From Sporosarcina sp. ACRSL (GTDB lineage Bacteria > Bacillota > Bacilli > Bacillales_A > Planococcaceae), in contig NZ_JAKRNT010000010.1 in NCBI RefSeq assembly GCF_022346605.1, forward strand, positions 1 to 64,000: DNA of 64,000 bases. The letters are read 5' to 3'. A model generated the notes under the pieces. That model was not told the DNA's origin and ran no database searches. It worked only from the letters and a program-made list of their open reading frames with translations. The translations under genes were made by a program, and so were the position numbers. Positions 46,760 through 55,074 of this stretch are shown here, piece by piece; position 1 is the first letter of the stretch, and each line of letters starts with the position of its first letter.

Positions 46760-46969
46760 CTTTGAGCGCGGAGCGGTTGACTTTGAGCGCGAGGGGGATC
46801 ACTTTGAGCGCGGGGCGGCTTACTTTGAGCGCGTGGAGGCTTGCTTTGAGCGCGTGGAGGCTTGCTTTGAGCGCGGAGCACCTTACTTTGGACGCGCGGG
46901 AGCTCACTTTGGACGCGGAGTAGTTCACTTTGGACGCGCGGGAGCTCACTTTGGACGCGATTAATTACA
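46760..46969 (+). repeat. 21-bp-period tandem array E (CTTTGAGCGCG core)
   Basis: Ten units start at 46760 and then every 21 bp without a single indel up to 46949. Six begin CTTTGAGCGCG and four begin CTTTGGACGCG; the other 10 bp vary. Two neighbouring units (46823 and 46844) are identical, as are 46886 and 46928. A degenerate unit occurs near 46739. It lies between the convergent CDF and ZIP genes, and the last unit ends at the left arm of a bidirectional terminator. Confidence 0.95.
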
Positions 46970-46970
46970 A

Positions 46971-47016
46971 AAAGGAACTGTCACAAAAAGTCACCGACTT
47001 TCTGGACAGTTCCTTT
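46971..47016. terminator. bidirectional terminator between the CDF and ZIP genes
   Basis: AAAGGAACTGTC (46971-46982) pairs with GACAGTTCCTTT (47005-47016). T-runs follow on both strands (TTTTTAC on plus, TTTTTGT on minus), so it can end both converging transcripts. Confidence 0.88.
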
Positions 47017-47023
47017 TTACTTG

Positions 47024-47839
47024 TTATCCGAACGCTACGTCCAATATCATCATGACAGCAAAGCCTAACATTAAGCAAATGGATGCTAAATCTTTATTGC
47101 CGTTTTCATGAGACCCTGGAATTACCTCTTCCACGACGACGAAAATCATCGCACCCGCTGCAAAGCTTAGCGCAAACGGGAGGATCGGGGTCATGAACGA
47201 TACAGCAAGGACACCGATTACCGCTGAAATAGGCTCCACCATTCCTGAAAACTGGCCGTAAAAGAAACTTTTCCGACGAGACATGCCGTCTCTACGCAAT
47301 GGCATGGACACTGCCGTACCTTCAGGTAAATTTTGAATTCCTATCCCAACAGCCAACGCGATAGCGGCTGCCAATGAGGCGGATTCAAATCCAGCTGCTA
47401 CTGCACCGAAGGCGACTCCAATTGCAAGCCCTTCGGGTATGTTATGCAACGTAATCGCAAAAACGAGAAGTGTGCTGCGTCTTTTTCTTTCAGGATTTAT
47501 GCCCTCCGCATCTTTTATGGGAGAACTTGGATGTAAATGAGGAATGATCTTATCCGCCACCCATAGGAATAAGCCTCCTAATAAGAACCCAAAAGCGGCA
47601 GGAAACCACGATGGCATAGGACCACTTTCCGCCATTTCAATGGCTGGCGAAAGCAATGACCAAAAACTTGCGGCGATCATGACTCCGCCCGCAAATCCTA
47701 ACATTCCGTCCATTAGTTTCTGATTCATTGTTTTTGTCGTGAATACCAATGCAGCTCCTAACGCAGTCATCCCCCACGTGAATAGAGTCGCAATAAGCGC
47801 TTGGTATACTGGACTTAGTGATAAAAAATACTCAACCAT
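47024..47839 (-). CDS. ZIP-family metal transporter
   Basis: A 271-residue ZIP/GufA-type divalent metal transporter with eight hydrophobic segments. The metal-binding helices 4 and 5 read [12 protein letters not shown] and [16 protein letters not shown]; the histidine-rich cytoplasmic loop has [13 protein letters not shown] proteins import Zn, Mn or Fe. The gene faces a CDF exporter, so import and export of a related metal may be balanced here (inference). Confidence 0.9.
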   Translation of the reverse strand: MVEYFLSLSPVYQALIATLFTWGMTALGAALVFTTKTMNQKLMDGMLGFAGGVMIAASFWSLLSPAIEMAESGPMPSWFPAAFGFLLGGLFLWVADKIIPHLHPSSPIKDAEGINPERKRRSTLLVFAITLHNIPEGLAIGVAFGAVAAGFESASLAAAIALAVGIGIQNLPEGTAVSMPLRRDGMSRRKSFFYGQFSGMVEPISAVIGVLAVSFMTPILPFALSFAAGAMIFVVVEEVIPGSHENGNKDLASICLMLGFAVMMILDVAFG

Positions 47840-47950
47840 CTTATCCCCCCAACACTTTTAATTGTAATGTCATTGTATGCGAAAAGTTTCCTTTGTGCAA
47901 CTTTAATTATTCGTTTGTCTATAAATGGAAACAATGCCGTTAAAACAAAA

Positions 47951-47984
47951 AAGTACACCCTACCAATATGGCTAGGATATACTT
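47951..47984 (-). terminator. terminator of the MDR dehydrogenase gene
   Basis: AAGTACACCCTACC pairs with GGCTAGGATATACTT with a few wobble pairs around ATAT. The minus strand then has TTTTTTGTTTTA. It lies about 80 bp after the stop codon of the upstream gene. Confidence 0.65.
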
Positions 47985-48062
47985 CGTTTTAATATATAAT
48001 CATTTTAAATAGTTGTTTTATGTGAATATCATGTGGAAATAAATGTAACAATAGAGATACAG

Positions 48063-49022
48063 TCACTCTGACGTAATATCCAGAACAATTTTTCCCTTTG
48101 TGCGCCCTCTATCAATATGCCTGTGTGCCTCTTTAATCTGATCCAATGGGTAGCATTTTTCAATAACAGGTTTTAGTTTCCCTTCCTCCACTAATGTACA
48201 TAAGAAATCCAAATCCTTATCATTCGGTCTTGCAAGATGAATCTTTGCTTTTTTGTGACGTCTCAAGGAACTTACCATTAATTGCAAAGGGTGATACATA
48301 GGGTAAAATGCATGTTCTGTTATATAAACACCTGTCTCAGTGAGAGAACGCAAGCAACTGAAAAAAGTCCGTTTCCCTACTGCATCTAGAATGACGTCGT
48401 ACTTTTTTCCATTCTCTGCGAAATCTTTCTTAGTATAATCAATTATCTCATGTGCACCAAGCTCTTTCACCCACTGCAGATTTGATGTACTGCACACAGC
48501 GGTTACTTCAGCCCCGAGGTATGATGCAAGCTGAACAGCAAAATGTCCAACTCCACCTGATGCACCATAGACCAAAACTTTTTGCCCTTGCTTTACTTGG
48601 GCTATATCACGTAATGCTTGCAACGCTGTTTGAGCAGCACATGGAATAGCCGCTGCTTCCTTAAAGCTTGCATTCTTCGGCATAAAACATAAACCACTCT
48701 GGTGAGGACAAACAAATTCAGCATGTGATCCGAGACAACTCCCAAAGACCCGATCTCCAACCTTAAACCTTTGTACATTTTTGCCGACCGCTTCTACAGT
48801 ACCCGCAACGTCTATACCAAGAATTAGTGTTTTGGGTTTTGTTAGACCATTCTGTAACCTAGTAGGCAAATAGCCCTTTCGAAACAGATTGTCATATTGA
48901 TTGACCGACGCGTTATGCACTCTGATTAATACCCTATCGTCGTCCTTAAAGGTTGGCAATTCGACATCTGTAATCTCCAGAACTTCAGGGGCGCCATAGG
49001 ATCTATAAATCGCTGCCTTCAT
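48063..49022 (-). CDS. MDR-family NAD(P)-dependent alcohol dehydrogenase/quinone oxidoreductase
   Basis: A 319-residue zinc-independent medium-chain reductase of the quinone oxidoreductase-like type. The N-terminal GroES-like domain contains GIDVAGTVEAVGKNV and KVGDRVFG; the nucleotide-binding loop is VYGASGGVGHFAVQLA. Zinc ligands of alcohol dehydrogenases are absent. The substrate cannot be told. AAAGGAGG lies 7 nt before the ATG. Confidence 0.85.
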   Translation of the reverse strand: MKAAIYRSYGAPEVLEITDVELPTFKDDDRVLIRVHNASVNQYDNLFRKGYLPTRLQNGLTKPKTLILGIDVAGTVEAVGKNVQRFKVGDRVFGSCLGSHAEFVCPHQSGLCFMPKNASFKEAAAIPCAAQTALQALRDIAQVKQGQKVLVYGASGGVGHFAVQLASYLGAEVTAVCSTSNLQWVKELGAHEIIDYTKKDFAENGKKYDVILDAVGKRTFFSCLRSLTETGVYITEHAFYPMYHPLQLMVSSLRRHKKAKIHLARPNDKDLDFLCTLVEEGKLKPVIEKCYPLDQIKEAHRHIDRGRTKGKIVLDITSE

Positions 49023-49278
49023 CTGTCTAACCTCCTTTTAGTTATCCTTTCATACTGTAGTCGGAATTTCTTTCTTATAGAACTCAAAATGTTTTCCTAT
49101 CTAAACTACAATTATATTTATTTTCTTGCTCAACTAACCTTGTTAATATCGGGTTAAAATTCCTCAAACCCGCAAGTAGTTTACCGAATTGAAAATAATA
49201 TTCATCACAAATCATTCCGTGGTATGATAAATAAATTAATGTGTACATCGAAACACAACTACATAAGGAGTGAAGGTA

Positions 49279-49917
49279 GTGGATAAAAAAGAGCAACAAC
49301 TCTTTGACTTCTATTACAAGAAGTTTGTAGAAAGGAATTTTGACGAAAAGGATTTCTTAAGCTTTTTATTATTTGCTAAAGAAAAGGCACAAGACCATAA
49401 AGTGATTAAAGAACTTGGCGACTTTGTCATACAGAGGGAAAATAATAGCGGGCACATTAGGGAGTTTTTTGATGAGTGCAAGCAAATTATTAATAATCTC
49501 GGTAAAGGAAAAACGAAGAAGATCGAGAATGTATTCTCTTTCAAAGAAATTCGGAACGACTTCAACGCATTGTTCATCGAGCAAGGTTATGAAAAACTGT
49601 CTCACGATGTGATCAATGATTTCATTTTATGCCTAATTTCTTTGCTGCAACATGTTAAATTACGATCAGGAAATAAGGTAGTTGGCCATTTAAGTTTCGC
49701 AGCATCCAGCAAAGAATTATTTTTAATGGGTAATATGAAAGTCTTACATAAGGGACGATTCATACCGGTGACGTTCCCGGTTTTATCAGTAAGGAATATG
49801 TATGAAACAATCAAACCACAAGATGAAAATGACACCCCTTATCTATTCGATCATGAAATTATTGAGGTAATCAATAGCAATGGGCAAATATTAATTACAT
49901 TTCCTACATTAGACTGA
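49279..49917 (+). CDS. hypothetical protein
   Basis: A 212-residue soluble protein that I do not recognise. The N-terminal half is rich in Lys, Phe and Glu and looks helical (QLFDFYYKKFVERNFDEKDF); the C-terminal half has beta-rich features (LFLMGNMKVLHKGRFIPVTF, VINSNGQILITFPTL). No signal peptide or membrane segment. Start GTG 49279 is set by AAGGAG 8 nt upstream; an in-frame GTG at 49270 overlaps that site. A terminator follows directly. Confidence 0.6.
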   Translation: MDKKEQQLFDFYYKKFVERNFDEKDFLSFLLFAKEKAQDHKVIKELGDFVIQRENNSGHIREFFDECKQIINNLGKGKTKKIENVFSFKEIRNDFNALFIEQGYEKLSHDVINDFILCLISLLQHVKLRSGNKVVGHLSFAASSKELFLMGNMKVLHKGRFIPVTFPVLSVRNMYETIKPQDENDTPYLFDHEIIEVINSNGQILITFPTLD

Positions 49918-49921
49918 CAAG

Positions 49922-49966
49922 AAAAAAGCAAACTGTCTCCCCATCGAGGAAGACGTTTGCTTTTTT
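49922..49966. terminator. terminator after the hypothetical gene
   Basis: GCAAAC with inner GTCT pairs with AGAC and GTTTGC, around a loop of about 16 nt. A-rich and T-rich flanks on both sides suit termination in both directions, for the gene at 49279 and for the opposing gene at 49986. Confidence 0.75.
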
Positions 49967-49985
49967 TGCATTTACATGATTCCTC

Positions 49986-50426
49986 TTATGATTTACCCGA
50001 TCTAGATACTATCCATACGAGCACAAGAAACAGAAAATATCCAAAGAACGAATAATAATGACTCCATTGTTCACTAGTAGCTAACAATCCTAGACGCACC
50101 GCTACTCTCTCAGCAATTGAAGCGAGGAGACTTAGAAATATCATGAAAACAAGCCTTTCCCAACCCGACACCATTTTATTTGCCAAATATAGAAATACCC
50201 AAGTAAACAAAGGGAGGACGATAAGCGTGAAAAGAATGTTAATCGAAAATATATAAGGAAACGGACGAACGGAAAATTCATAATAACCTTTCCCGACAAA
50301 AAATAACTCTGCATACGTCCCTAGTAAGGAAGCAAAAATAACGGTAGGCACATAGGAGTTACGTGAAGATTGCCGTTTTGGCAATAGCGGCGAGCTCGAG
50401 CTTTCCAAGTGTTTCACAGTATTCAT
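49986..50426 (-). CDS. small integral membrane protein (CBO0543-like)
   Basis: A 146-residue protein with a charged N-terminus and four hydrophobic segments (VPTVIFASLLGTYAELFF, FSINILFTLIVLPLFTWVF, LVFMIFLSLLASIAERV, FFGYFLFLVLVWIV). The pattern resembles CBO0543-family membrane proteins of spore-formers; the function is unknown. ATG 50426 follows AAAGGGG. The gene overlaps the 3' end of the DUF2515 gene by 68 bp, in a different frame. Confidence 0.6.
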   Translation of the reverse strand: MNTVKHLESSSSPLLPKRQSSRNSYVPTVIFASLLGTYAELFFVGKGYYEFSVRPFPYIFSINILFTLIVLPLFTWVFLYLANKMVSGWERLVFMIFLSLLASIAERVAVRLGLLATSEQWSHYYSFFGYFLFLVLVWIVSRSGKS

Positions 50427-51516
50427 CAAAGCCCCTTTCAATAATCGGTTGTTTTATGTCAACTAAATATTCAATAACACGCCAGTGCTCAAACCAATCC
50501 CCTTCTTCCGCCTCGGAATGGGAAACATTTTTCCATGCATGCTCAAGCCGAGGACTATACAATCTCGTTGAACCTCTTCTCAACTGACAAGACTGTAACC
50601 TTCTTGTGAAAGCCCTCCCGGGTATCCCTCCGTATATATCATTAAAAATATCTGGCCAGAAGTCTTTTCTTGAACCGGTATGGGGATGGTTCACAGCCCA
50701 ACGATAAATTTTCTCGAACAGCTTCCCATCATGATATAGCAAAAAATATAACCGCTTTCCAAGCATAATCCGTTCATGCAAAGAACCAAAGTGATGGAGC
50801 GTTAGTCCAGTGAGAGCTGCCTTTTCTGATGGGTGTCCATTCTCTATGTAAGGAAACAATATTTGGTTGAATGAAAGAAGATCCTGCACAACAAACTCAA
50901 ATGTTTGAAGCACTTTTTTCTCATAAAAAGGATTCTGCACTATTCTTTTATCCAAATAACTTTGTTCATTAATAATGAGAGCAACCGTGAGCAGATAAGC
51001 ATCCCGCTCCTCCCAAAAATGATTCCAAATGACTTCCATAAATATCGAAACATGAAAATACGGCAATAAATAAAACAGATTTTGATTTCGCTTGACACTT
51101 TCCTCATAGACTAAAAACTGCGGATAGGCATCCTGAAAGATCAGCCAGTTGCCACGTTCTAAAAATGCAAAAAAATCCTCTTTTGTTTGCTCATTCATGA
51201 GTACAGAAAGGAACTCTCCTCTTAAATCCGTCATATTCCACCCGCCATTTCTTGAAACCATATGACCGAGAAATGCCCAATGGATTTCCGGCTGAGACTG
51301 ATAGAAATCAAGATACGCCTTTGTTCGTGTCACATTATTCACATTCAATTGATTTGTTTTTAACCGGATGGATTGTAGGAGCTGCTTGTCTTCTCTGGAC
51401 AAATCTTCTTCTACTGGACGAGAAGCATGATCATAGTTTCGTAAACCAGCTTTTATGGAAAGTAACTGCTTCGGAATGCGCGATTTTCCGACTAGCACCC
51501 TAAAAATATTAAGCAC
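50359..51516 (-). CDS. DUF2515-family protein (YppC-like)
   Basis: A 385-residue soluble protein with the length and motifs of DUF2515 proteins such as Bacillus YppC: TRTKAYLDFYQSQPEIHWAF, HMVSRNGGWNMTDL, FLERGNWLIFQDAYPQFL and the C-terminal LYSPRLEHAWKNV. The function is unknown. It is divergent from the cyclase gene, with only 78 bp between the two start codons, so they may share a control region. The last 68 bp overlap the next gene. Confidence 0.75.
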   Translation of the reverse strand: MLNIFRVLVGKSRIPKQLLSIKAGLRNYDHASRPVEEDLSREDKQLLQSIRLKTNQLNVNNVTRTKAYLDFYQSQPEIHWAFLGHMVSRNGGWNMTDLRGEFLSVLMNEQTKEDFFAFLERGNWLIFQDAYPQFLVYEESVKRNQNLFYLLPYFHVSIFMEVIWNHFWEERDAYLLTVALIINEQSYLDKRIVQNPFYEKKVLQTFEFVVQDLLSFNQILFPYIENGHPSEKAALTGLTLHHFGSLHERIMLGKRLYFLLYHDGKLFEKIYRWAVNHPHTGSRKDFWPDIFNDIYGGIPGRAFTRRLQSCQLRRGSTRLYSPRLEHAWKNVSHSEAEEGDWFEHWRVIEYLVDIKQPIIERGFDEYCETLGKLELAAIAKTAIFT

Positions 51517-51594
51517 GGTTCACCTCCGTTAAAATCCTTCTTCATATAGGATTATGAAAAGCTGTATACATATATGAAAGGAGATGACAAATCG

Positions 51595-53469
51595 TTGAAG
51601 TTACGTGTAGAGCATGAAATGAACCGGTTAATACAACAGTTAAGAAATGATCAGACGCCTAATGGATCATGGGAGTACCCGTTTGAAAGTGGTATTTCTA
51701 CTGATGCATACATGATTATTTTATTACGGACATTGGAAATGAATGAGGAAGAAGTAATTCGGGAATTAACGACACGAATTTTGAGTAGGCAGGATCCGAA
51801 TGGTGCGTGGAAACTTTTTCATGATGAAGAGAACGGGAACGTAAGCTCTACAGTGGAGGCCTATTATTCCCTTTTGTATTCCGGTTATGTCAGCAAAGAT
51901 GACCCTCGATTACTTGCAGCAAAAGAGTTTATTTTAGCGAATGGCGGGATTGAGAAATCACTTCTGTTCACGAAGATTATGCTCGCGCTTACTGGGCAAT
52001 ATGAGTGGCCGCCCTATTTCCCATTACCTGTAGAAATGCTCCTCTTACCTCTCCAGTTTCCAATCAACTTTTATGATATATCTGTTTACGGAAGATCAAA
52101 TCTCGCACCCATCATGATTGTGGCAGATAAAAAATTCGTTAAAACTACGAAACGAAGTCCATCCTTGTCCGATCTTTATTCATCCTCAAAAACGGATGGA
52201 TTCTTTAACCTTCATGACATACAACAGTTGATTTCACTATTTGAGCACAGTTTTAAAAGTCTCCCAGGACTCCCCCATACGATCCATGAGTTAGCAATGA
52301 ATCGGGCAAAACAATATATGCTCACTCGCATCGAGCCGGATGGAACCCTTTGCAGTTATTTTAGTTCGACATTCCTTATGATTTTCGCTTTACTCGCTCT
52401 TGGCCATTCCAACAGGGATCCGCTAATAATAAAGGCAATCCGTGGATTGCAATCGATGAAGAGCACAATTCAAGGCCATATCCATATGCAATATACAACC
52501 GCAACCGTTTGGAATACGAACTTGATAAGTTTTACGCTTCAAAAAGCTGGAGTCTTATCAACTGATCCTGTAGTACAAAAAGCAAATCGCTACTTAGCTG
52601 GACGTCAACAAACTACGTATGGGGATTGGGCGCTTCATAATCCCGGTGTGATTCCTGGAGGATGGGGATTTTCGGATATCGACACATTCATCCCGGATAT
52701 AGATGATACAACCGCTTCTCTACGAGCCATTTCGCGTCTGGTCGGCACAGACCCCCATTTCCATCAAGCTTGGAACAAAGGCGTTCAATGGGTTTTGTCC
52801 ATGCAAAATAGCGATGGCGGATGGGCTTCTTTCGAAAAAAATGTAAACAAAGCAATCGTGCACTTACTTCCGATTGAAGGAGGAAGATTTTTACTCACGG
52901 ATTCGAGCAGTTCCGACTTAACAGGTAGAACGCTAGAATTTTTAGGTAACTACACGAACTTACCGAAACATCATCAGACAATCAAACGCGGAATTGACTG
53001 GCTTTTACATCATCAAGAAAAGGATGGCTCATGGTATGGTCGATGGGGAATTTGCTACATTTATGGAACATGGGCAGCGATTACCGGCCTTGCCGCATCG
53101 GGTGTAAGTAGCCAACATCCATCCATTCAAAAAGCGGTGAACTGGCTGCATTCGATACAAAACGCAGACGGTGGATGGGGAGAATCATGCAAAAGCGACC
53201 TTGCAAATGCGTATGTCCCACTCGGTTCAAGCAATAGTACCCAAACAGCTTGGGCGCTTGATGCACTCATTGCAGCCTCGGATCAAATAACACCAGAAAT
53301 CAATAAAGGAATCGCCTATTTACTCGAAGCTTCCAAACAACCCGATTGGACCGATTCGTATCCTGTTGGCCAAGGAATGGGAGGAGGATTTTATATCCAC
53401 TATCATAGCTATCAGTATATCTTCCCTTTACTTGCTCTTGCACATTACAAAAGGAAATTTGAGATGTGA
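51595..53469 (+). CDS. sqhC: SqhC, squalene-hopene cyclase family (sporulenol synthase type)
   Basis: A terpene cyclase with the DxDD catalytic acid motif in PDIDDTTAS and several QW repeats (QNSDGGWASFE, HQEKDGSWYGRWG, QNADGGWGESC). It resembles B. subtilis SqhC, which cyclises tetraprenyl-beta-curcumene to sporulenol in spores, more than bacterial hopene synthases; this is from sequence similarity and not proven. I start it at TTG 51595 (624 residues) because AGGAGATGA lies 7 nt upstream. The ATG at 51574 has no ribosome binding site. Confidence 0.88.
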   Translation: MKLRVEHEMNRLIQQLRNDQTPNGSWEYPFESGISTDAYMIILLRTLEMNEEEVIRELTTRILSRQDPNGAWKLFHDEENGNVSSTVEAYYSLLYSGYVSKDDPRLLAAKEFILANGGIEKSLLFTKIMLALTGQYEWPPYFPLPVEMLLLPLQFPINFYDISVYGRSNLAPIMIVADKKFVKTTKRSPSLSDLYSSSKTDGFFNLHDIQQLISLFEHSFKSLPGLPHTIHELAMNRAKQYMLTRIEPDGTLCSYFSSTFLMIFALLALGHSNRDPLIIKAIRGLQSMKSTIQGHIHMQYTTATVWNTNLISFTLQKAGVLSTDPVVQKANRYLAGRQQTTYGDWALHNPGVIPGGWGFSDIDTFIPDIDDTTASLRAISRLVGTDPHFHQAWNKGVQWVLSMQNSDGGWASFEKNVNKAIVHLLPIEGGRFLLTDSSSSDLTGRTLEFLGNYTNLPKHHQTIKRGIDWLLHHQEKDGSWYGRWGICYIYGTWAAITGLAASGVSSQHPSIQKAVNWLHSIQNADGGWGESCKSDLANAYVPLGSSNSTQTAWALDALIAASDQITPEINKGIAYLLEASKQPDWTDSYPVGQGMGGGFYIHYHSYQYIFPLLALAHYKRKFEM

Positions 53470-53588
53470 ATCAACTAGAAAAGTAAGTTTGTATTAAAAA
53501 CCTCTAATCTATCTTCCTCCGTTTGTATCGAACATTCCCTTTGCCTAACACATATGATAATTCACAAGTTGAGAAAGGAATGAAAAGA

Positions 53589-54065
53589 ATGTATCATGGT
53601 CCAATCATCCAACATCATCCTTATTACCCTAAATTCCCAATACATTCTTACAATGCCTACACCCCTACCGGAGTCAACCATGCAAACACTCTTGGTTATT
53701 TTCGTCCATTCAATCATGAAAAGAGCATTCCATTTGAAATAAATGCAAATCCAATTAGGTATACAAATGATCATCCAGCAAGTAATTCAAACGTTGTGAG
53801 ATCCTCCTTTTCAAAAGAAGAAGCAGCTGCAATTGCTTTACTTTTAGGCATTGATTTTAGAGAGAGTAAGTTTGATTTAAACGAATTTTGGATGGGCGTA
53901 AACATTGAGCTTGAACACGGAAGACAATCAAACCAAACAAATGTCACTGATGATAACCCTCTTATTACTGGGAAAATCGCACTGGCTCACCTGAACGAAT
54001 TTCCCGATTACTACAAAAGATTAAAAGTACTTGAGGAAGAAGCAAAAGCCTATTGGAACAAATAA
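53589..54065 (+). CDS. DUF5661-like hypothetical protein
   Basis: A 158-residue protein. The first 65 residues are rich in Tyr, His, Pro and Asn (YHGPIIQHHPYYPKFPIHSY), reminiscent of coat-associated proteins; the C-terminal 95 residues (FSKEEAAAIALLLGIDF, WMGVNIELEHG, TGKIALAHLNEFPDYYKRL) resemble DUF5661. I chose ATG 53589 because GAAAGGA lies 9 nt upstream; a TTG at 53523 and an ATG at 53580 are less well placed. No function is known for the domain. Confidence 0.7.
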   Translation: MYHGPIIQHHPYYPKFPIHSYNAYTPTGVNHANTLGYFRPFNHEKSIPFEINANPIRYTNDHPASNSNVVRSSFSKEEAAAIALLLGIDFRESKFDLNEFWMGVNIELEHGRQSNQTNVTDDNPLITGKIALAHLNEFPDYYKRLKVLEEEAKAYWNK

Positions 54066-54138
54066 TACAATTGAAAAAAACGGGATACCCCTAATCCAAT
54101 TGTCGATGAGTAACGTGTGATTAACAAAAAAGAAAAAC

Positions 54139-54183
54139 GAGCCTAAAATTTGCATAGTTTGCTATGCCTTTTAGGCTCTTTTT
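54139..54183 (+). terminator. terminator after the DUF5661-like gene
   Basis: GAGCCTAAAA (54139-54148) pairs with TTTTAGGCTC (54169-54178), followed by TTTTT. The loop contains a second hairpin, GCATAG/CTATGC. Confidence 0.9.
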
Positions 54184-54290
54184 CTATTTCGAAACCGGAG
54201 AAAGACCGCCCGATTTTATGAAGTATCATTACCATTTACAGTCACATACTACAGAGAAATACGAACGGTACTTATAGGATGTGAGTAATA

Positions 54291-54995
54291 ATGGCTTTTT
54301 TCTATGGACAAGAAACATTGACAGCAATCCAATGGGTGTTGCGTGCTATTATAGGCTTTTTCTTTTTATTATTTGCAACAAAGTTGATGGGGGAACGTTC
54401 TATTTCCCAGTTACGGTTGATCGACTTAACCATTGCCCTGATTATCGGAAACACTTTAGCCCATCCCCTATCTGATGAAAAGCTGGGAATGAAAGGTGCG
54501 TTGATTTCGACAGCAGTATTAATCATTCTTTACATCACTACAGTTTATGCAACGTTAAAATGGGGAAATTTACGCAAATTGATGGAACCGTCGCCCTACC
54601 CACTCATTAAGAATGGGGAATTGATTTTACCGAACCTAAAAAAAGCGAGAATTACAATCGATCATTTATTATCAGAACTACGTAAGGAACAAATTAAAGA
54701 TATTCAGAAAGTAGCATTGGCATTATGGGAACCAGACGGAACCATTTCCTTTTTCCTTTCCCCTCAGCATCTACCAGTAACGCCTAAAGATTTGCAACTC
54801 ACTACAAACCCATTTTCCTTTCCAATAGTAATCGTCAAAGAAGGGAAAATTGATATGGATTCATTGAAGAGTGTAGGCAAAGATATGAAGTGGTTGCAAA
54901 CTAAATTCACACATTATAATGTGCAAGCTTCAGACATTTTATTGGCAACAGTTGACGATAGCGATGATGTAAAGATTTACCGATGTAAAGGATGA
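54291..54995 (+). CDS. YetF-like DUF421 membrane protein
   Basis: A 234-residue YetF/DUF421 protein: three N-terminal transmembrane helices (about 12-30, 42-58, 68-88), the family motif LMGERSISQLRLIDLT, and two cytoplasmic repeat domains, the first with PYPLIKNGEL and LKKARITIDHLLSELRKEQI. The function is unknown in general; B. subtilis paralogues are spore- or stress-related. The TGAGTAATA upstream offers only a weak ribosome binding site. Confidence 0.85.
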   Translation: MAFFYGQETLTAIQWVLRAIIGFFFLLFATKLMGERSISQLRLIDLTIALIIGNTLAHPLSDEKLGMKGALISTAVLIILYITTVYATLKWGNLRKLMEPSPYPLIKNGELILPNLKKARITIDHLLSELRKEQIKDIQKVALALWEPDGTISFFLSPQHLPVTPKDLQLTTNPFSFPIVIVKEGKIDMDSLKSVGKDMKWLQTKFTHYNVQASDILLATVDDSDDVKIYRCKG

Positions 54996-55016
54996 GTAAG
55001 AACTGAAAATGGTAAT

Positions 55017-55051
55017 GCCTAATTCCTCTGTCTTTTTGCGAGGAATTAGGC
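55017..55051. terminator. terminator between yetF-like and HpaB-like genes
   Basis: GCCTAATTCCTC (55017-55028) pairs perfectly with GAGGAATTAGGC (55040-55051), with an 11-nt loop. It is followed by TGTTGGTTTTT on the plus strand. On the minus strand the T-run is weaker. Confidence 0.85.
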
Positions 55052-55074
55052 TGTTGGTTTTTCCACAAGCGGCA

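Noticed and set aside
46477..46949. Frames on both strands across array E
   Set aside because: All are translations of the 21-bp unit, made open by a period divisible by three.
49084..49299. 71-codon minus-strand frame between the MDR gene and 49279
   Set aside because: No ribosome binding site and it overlaps the start of the divergent gene; the sequence looks like chance.
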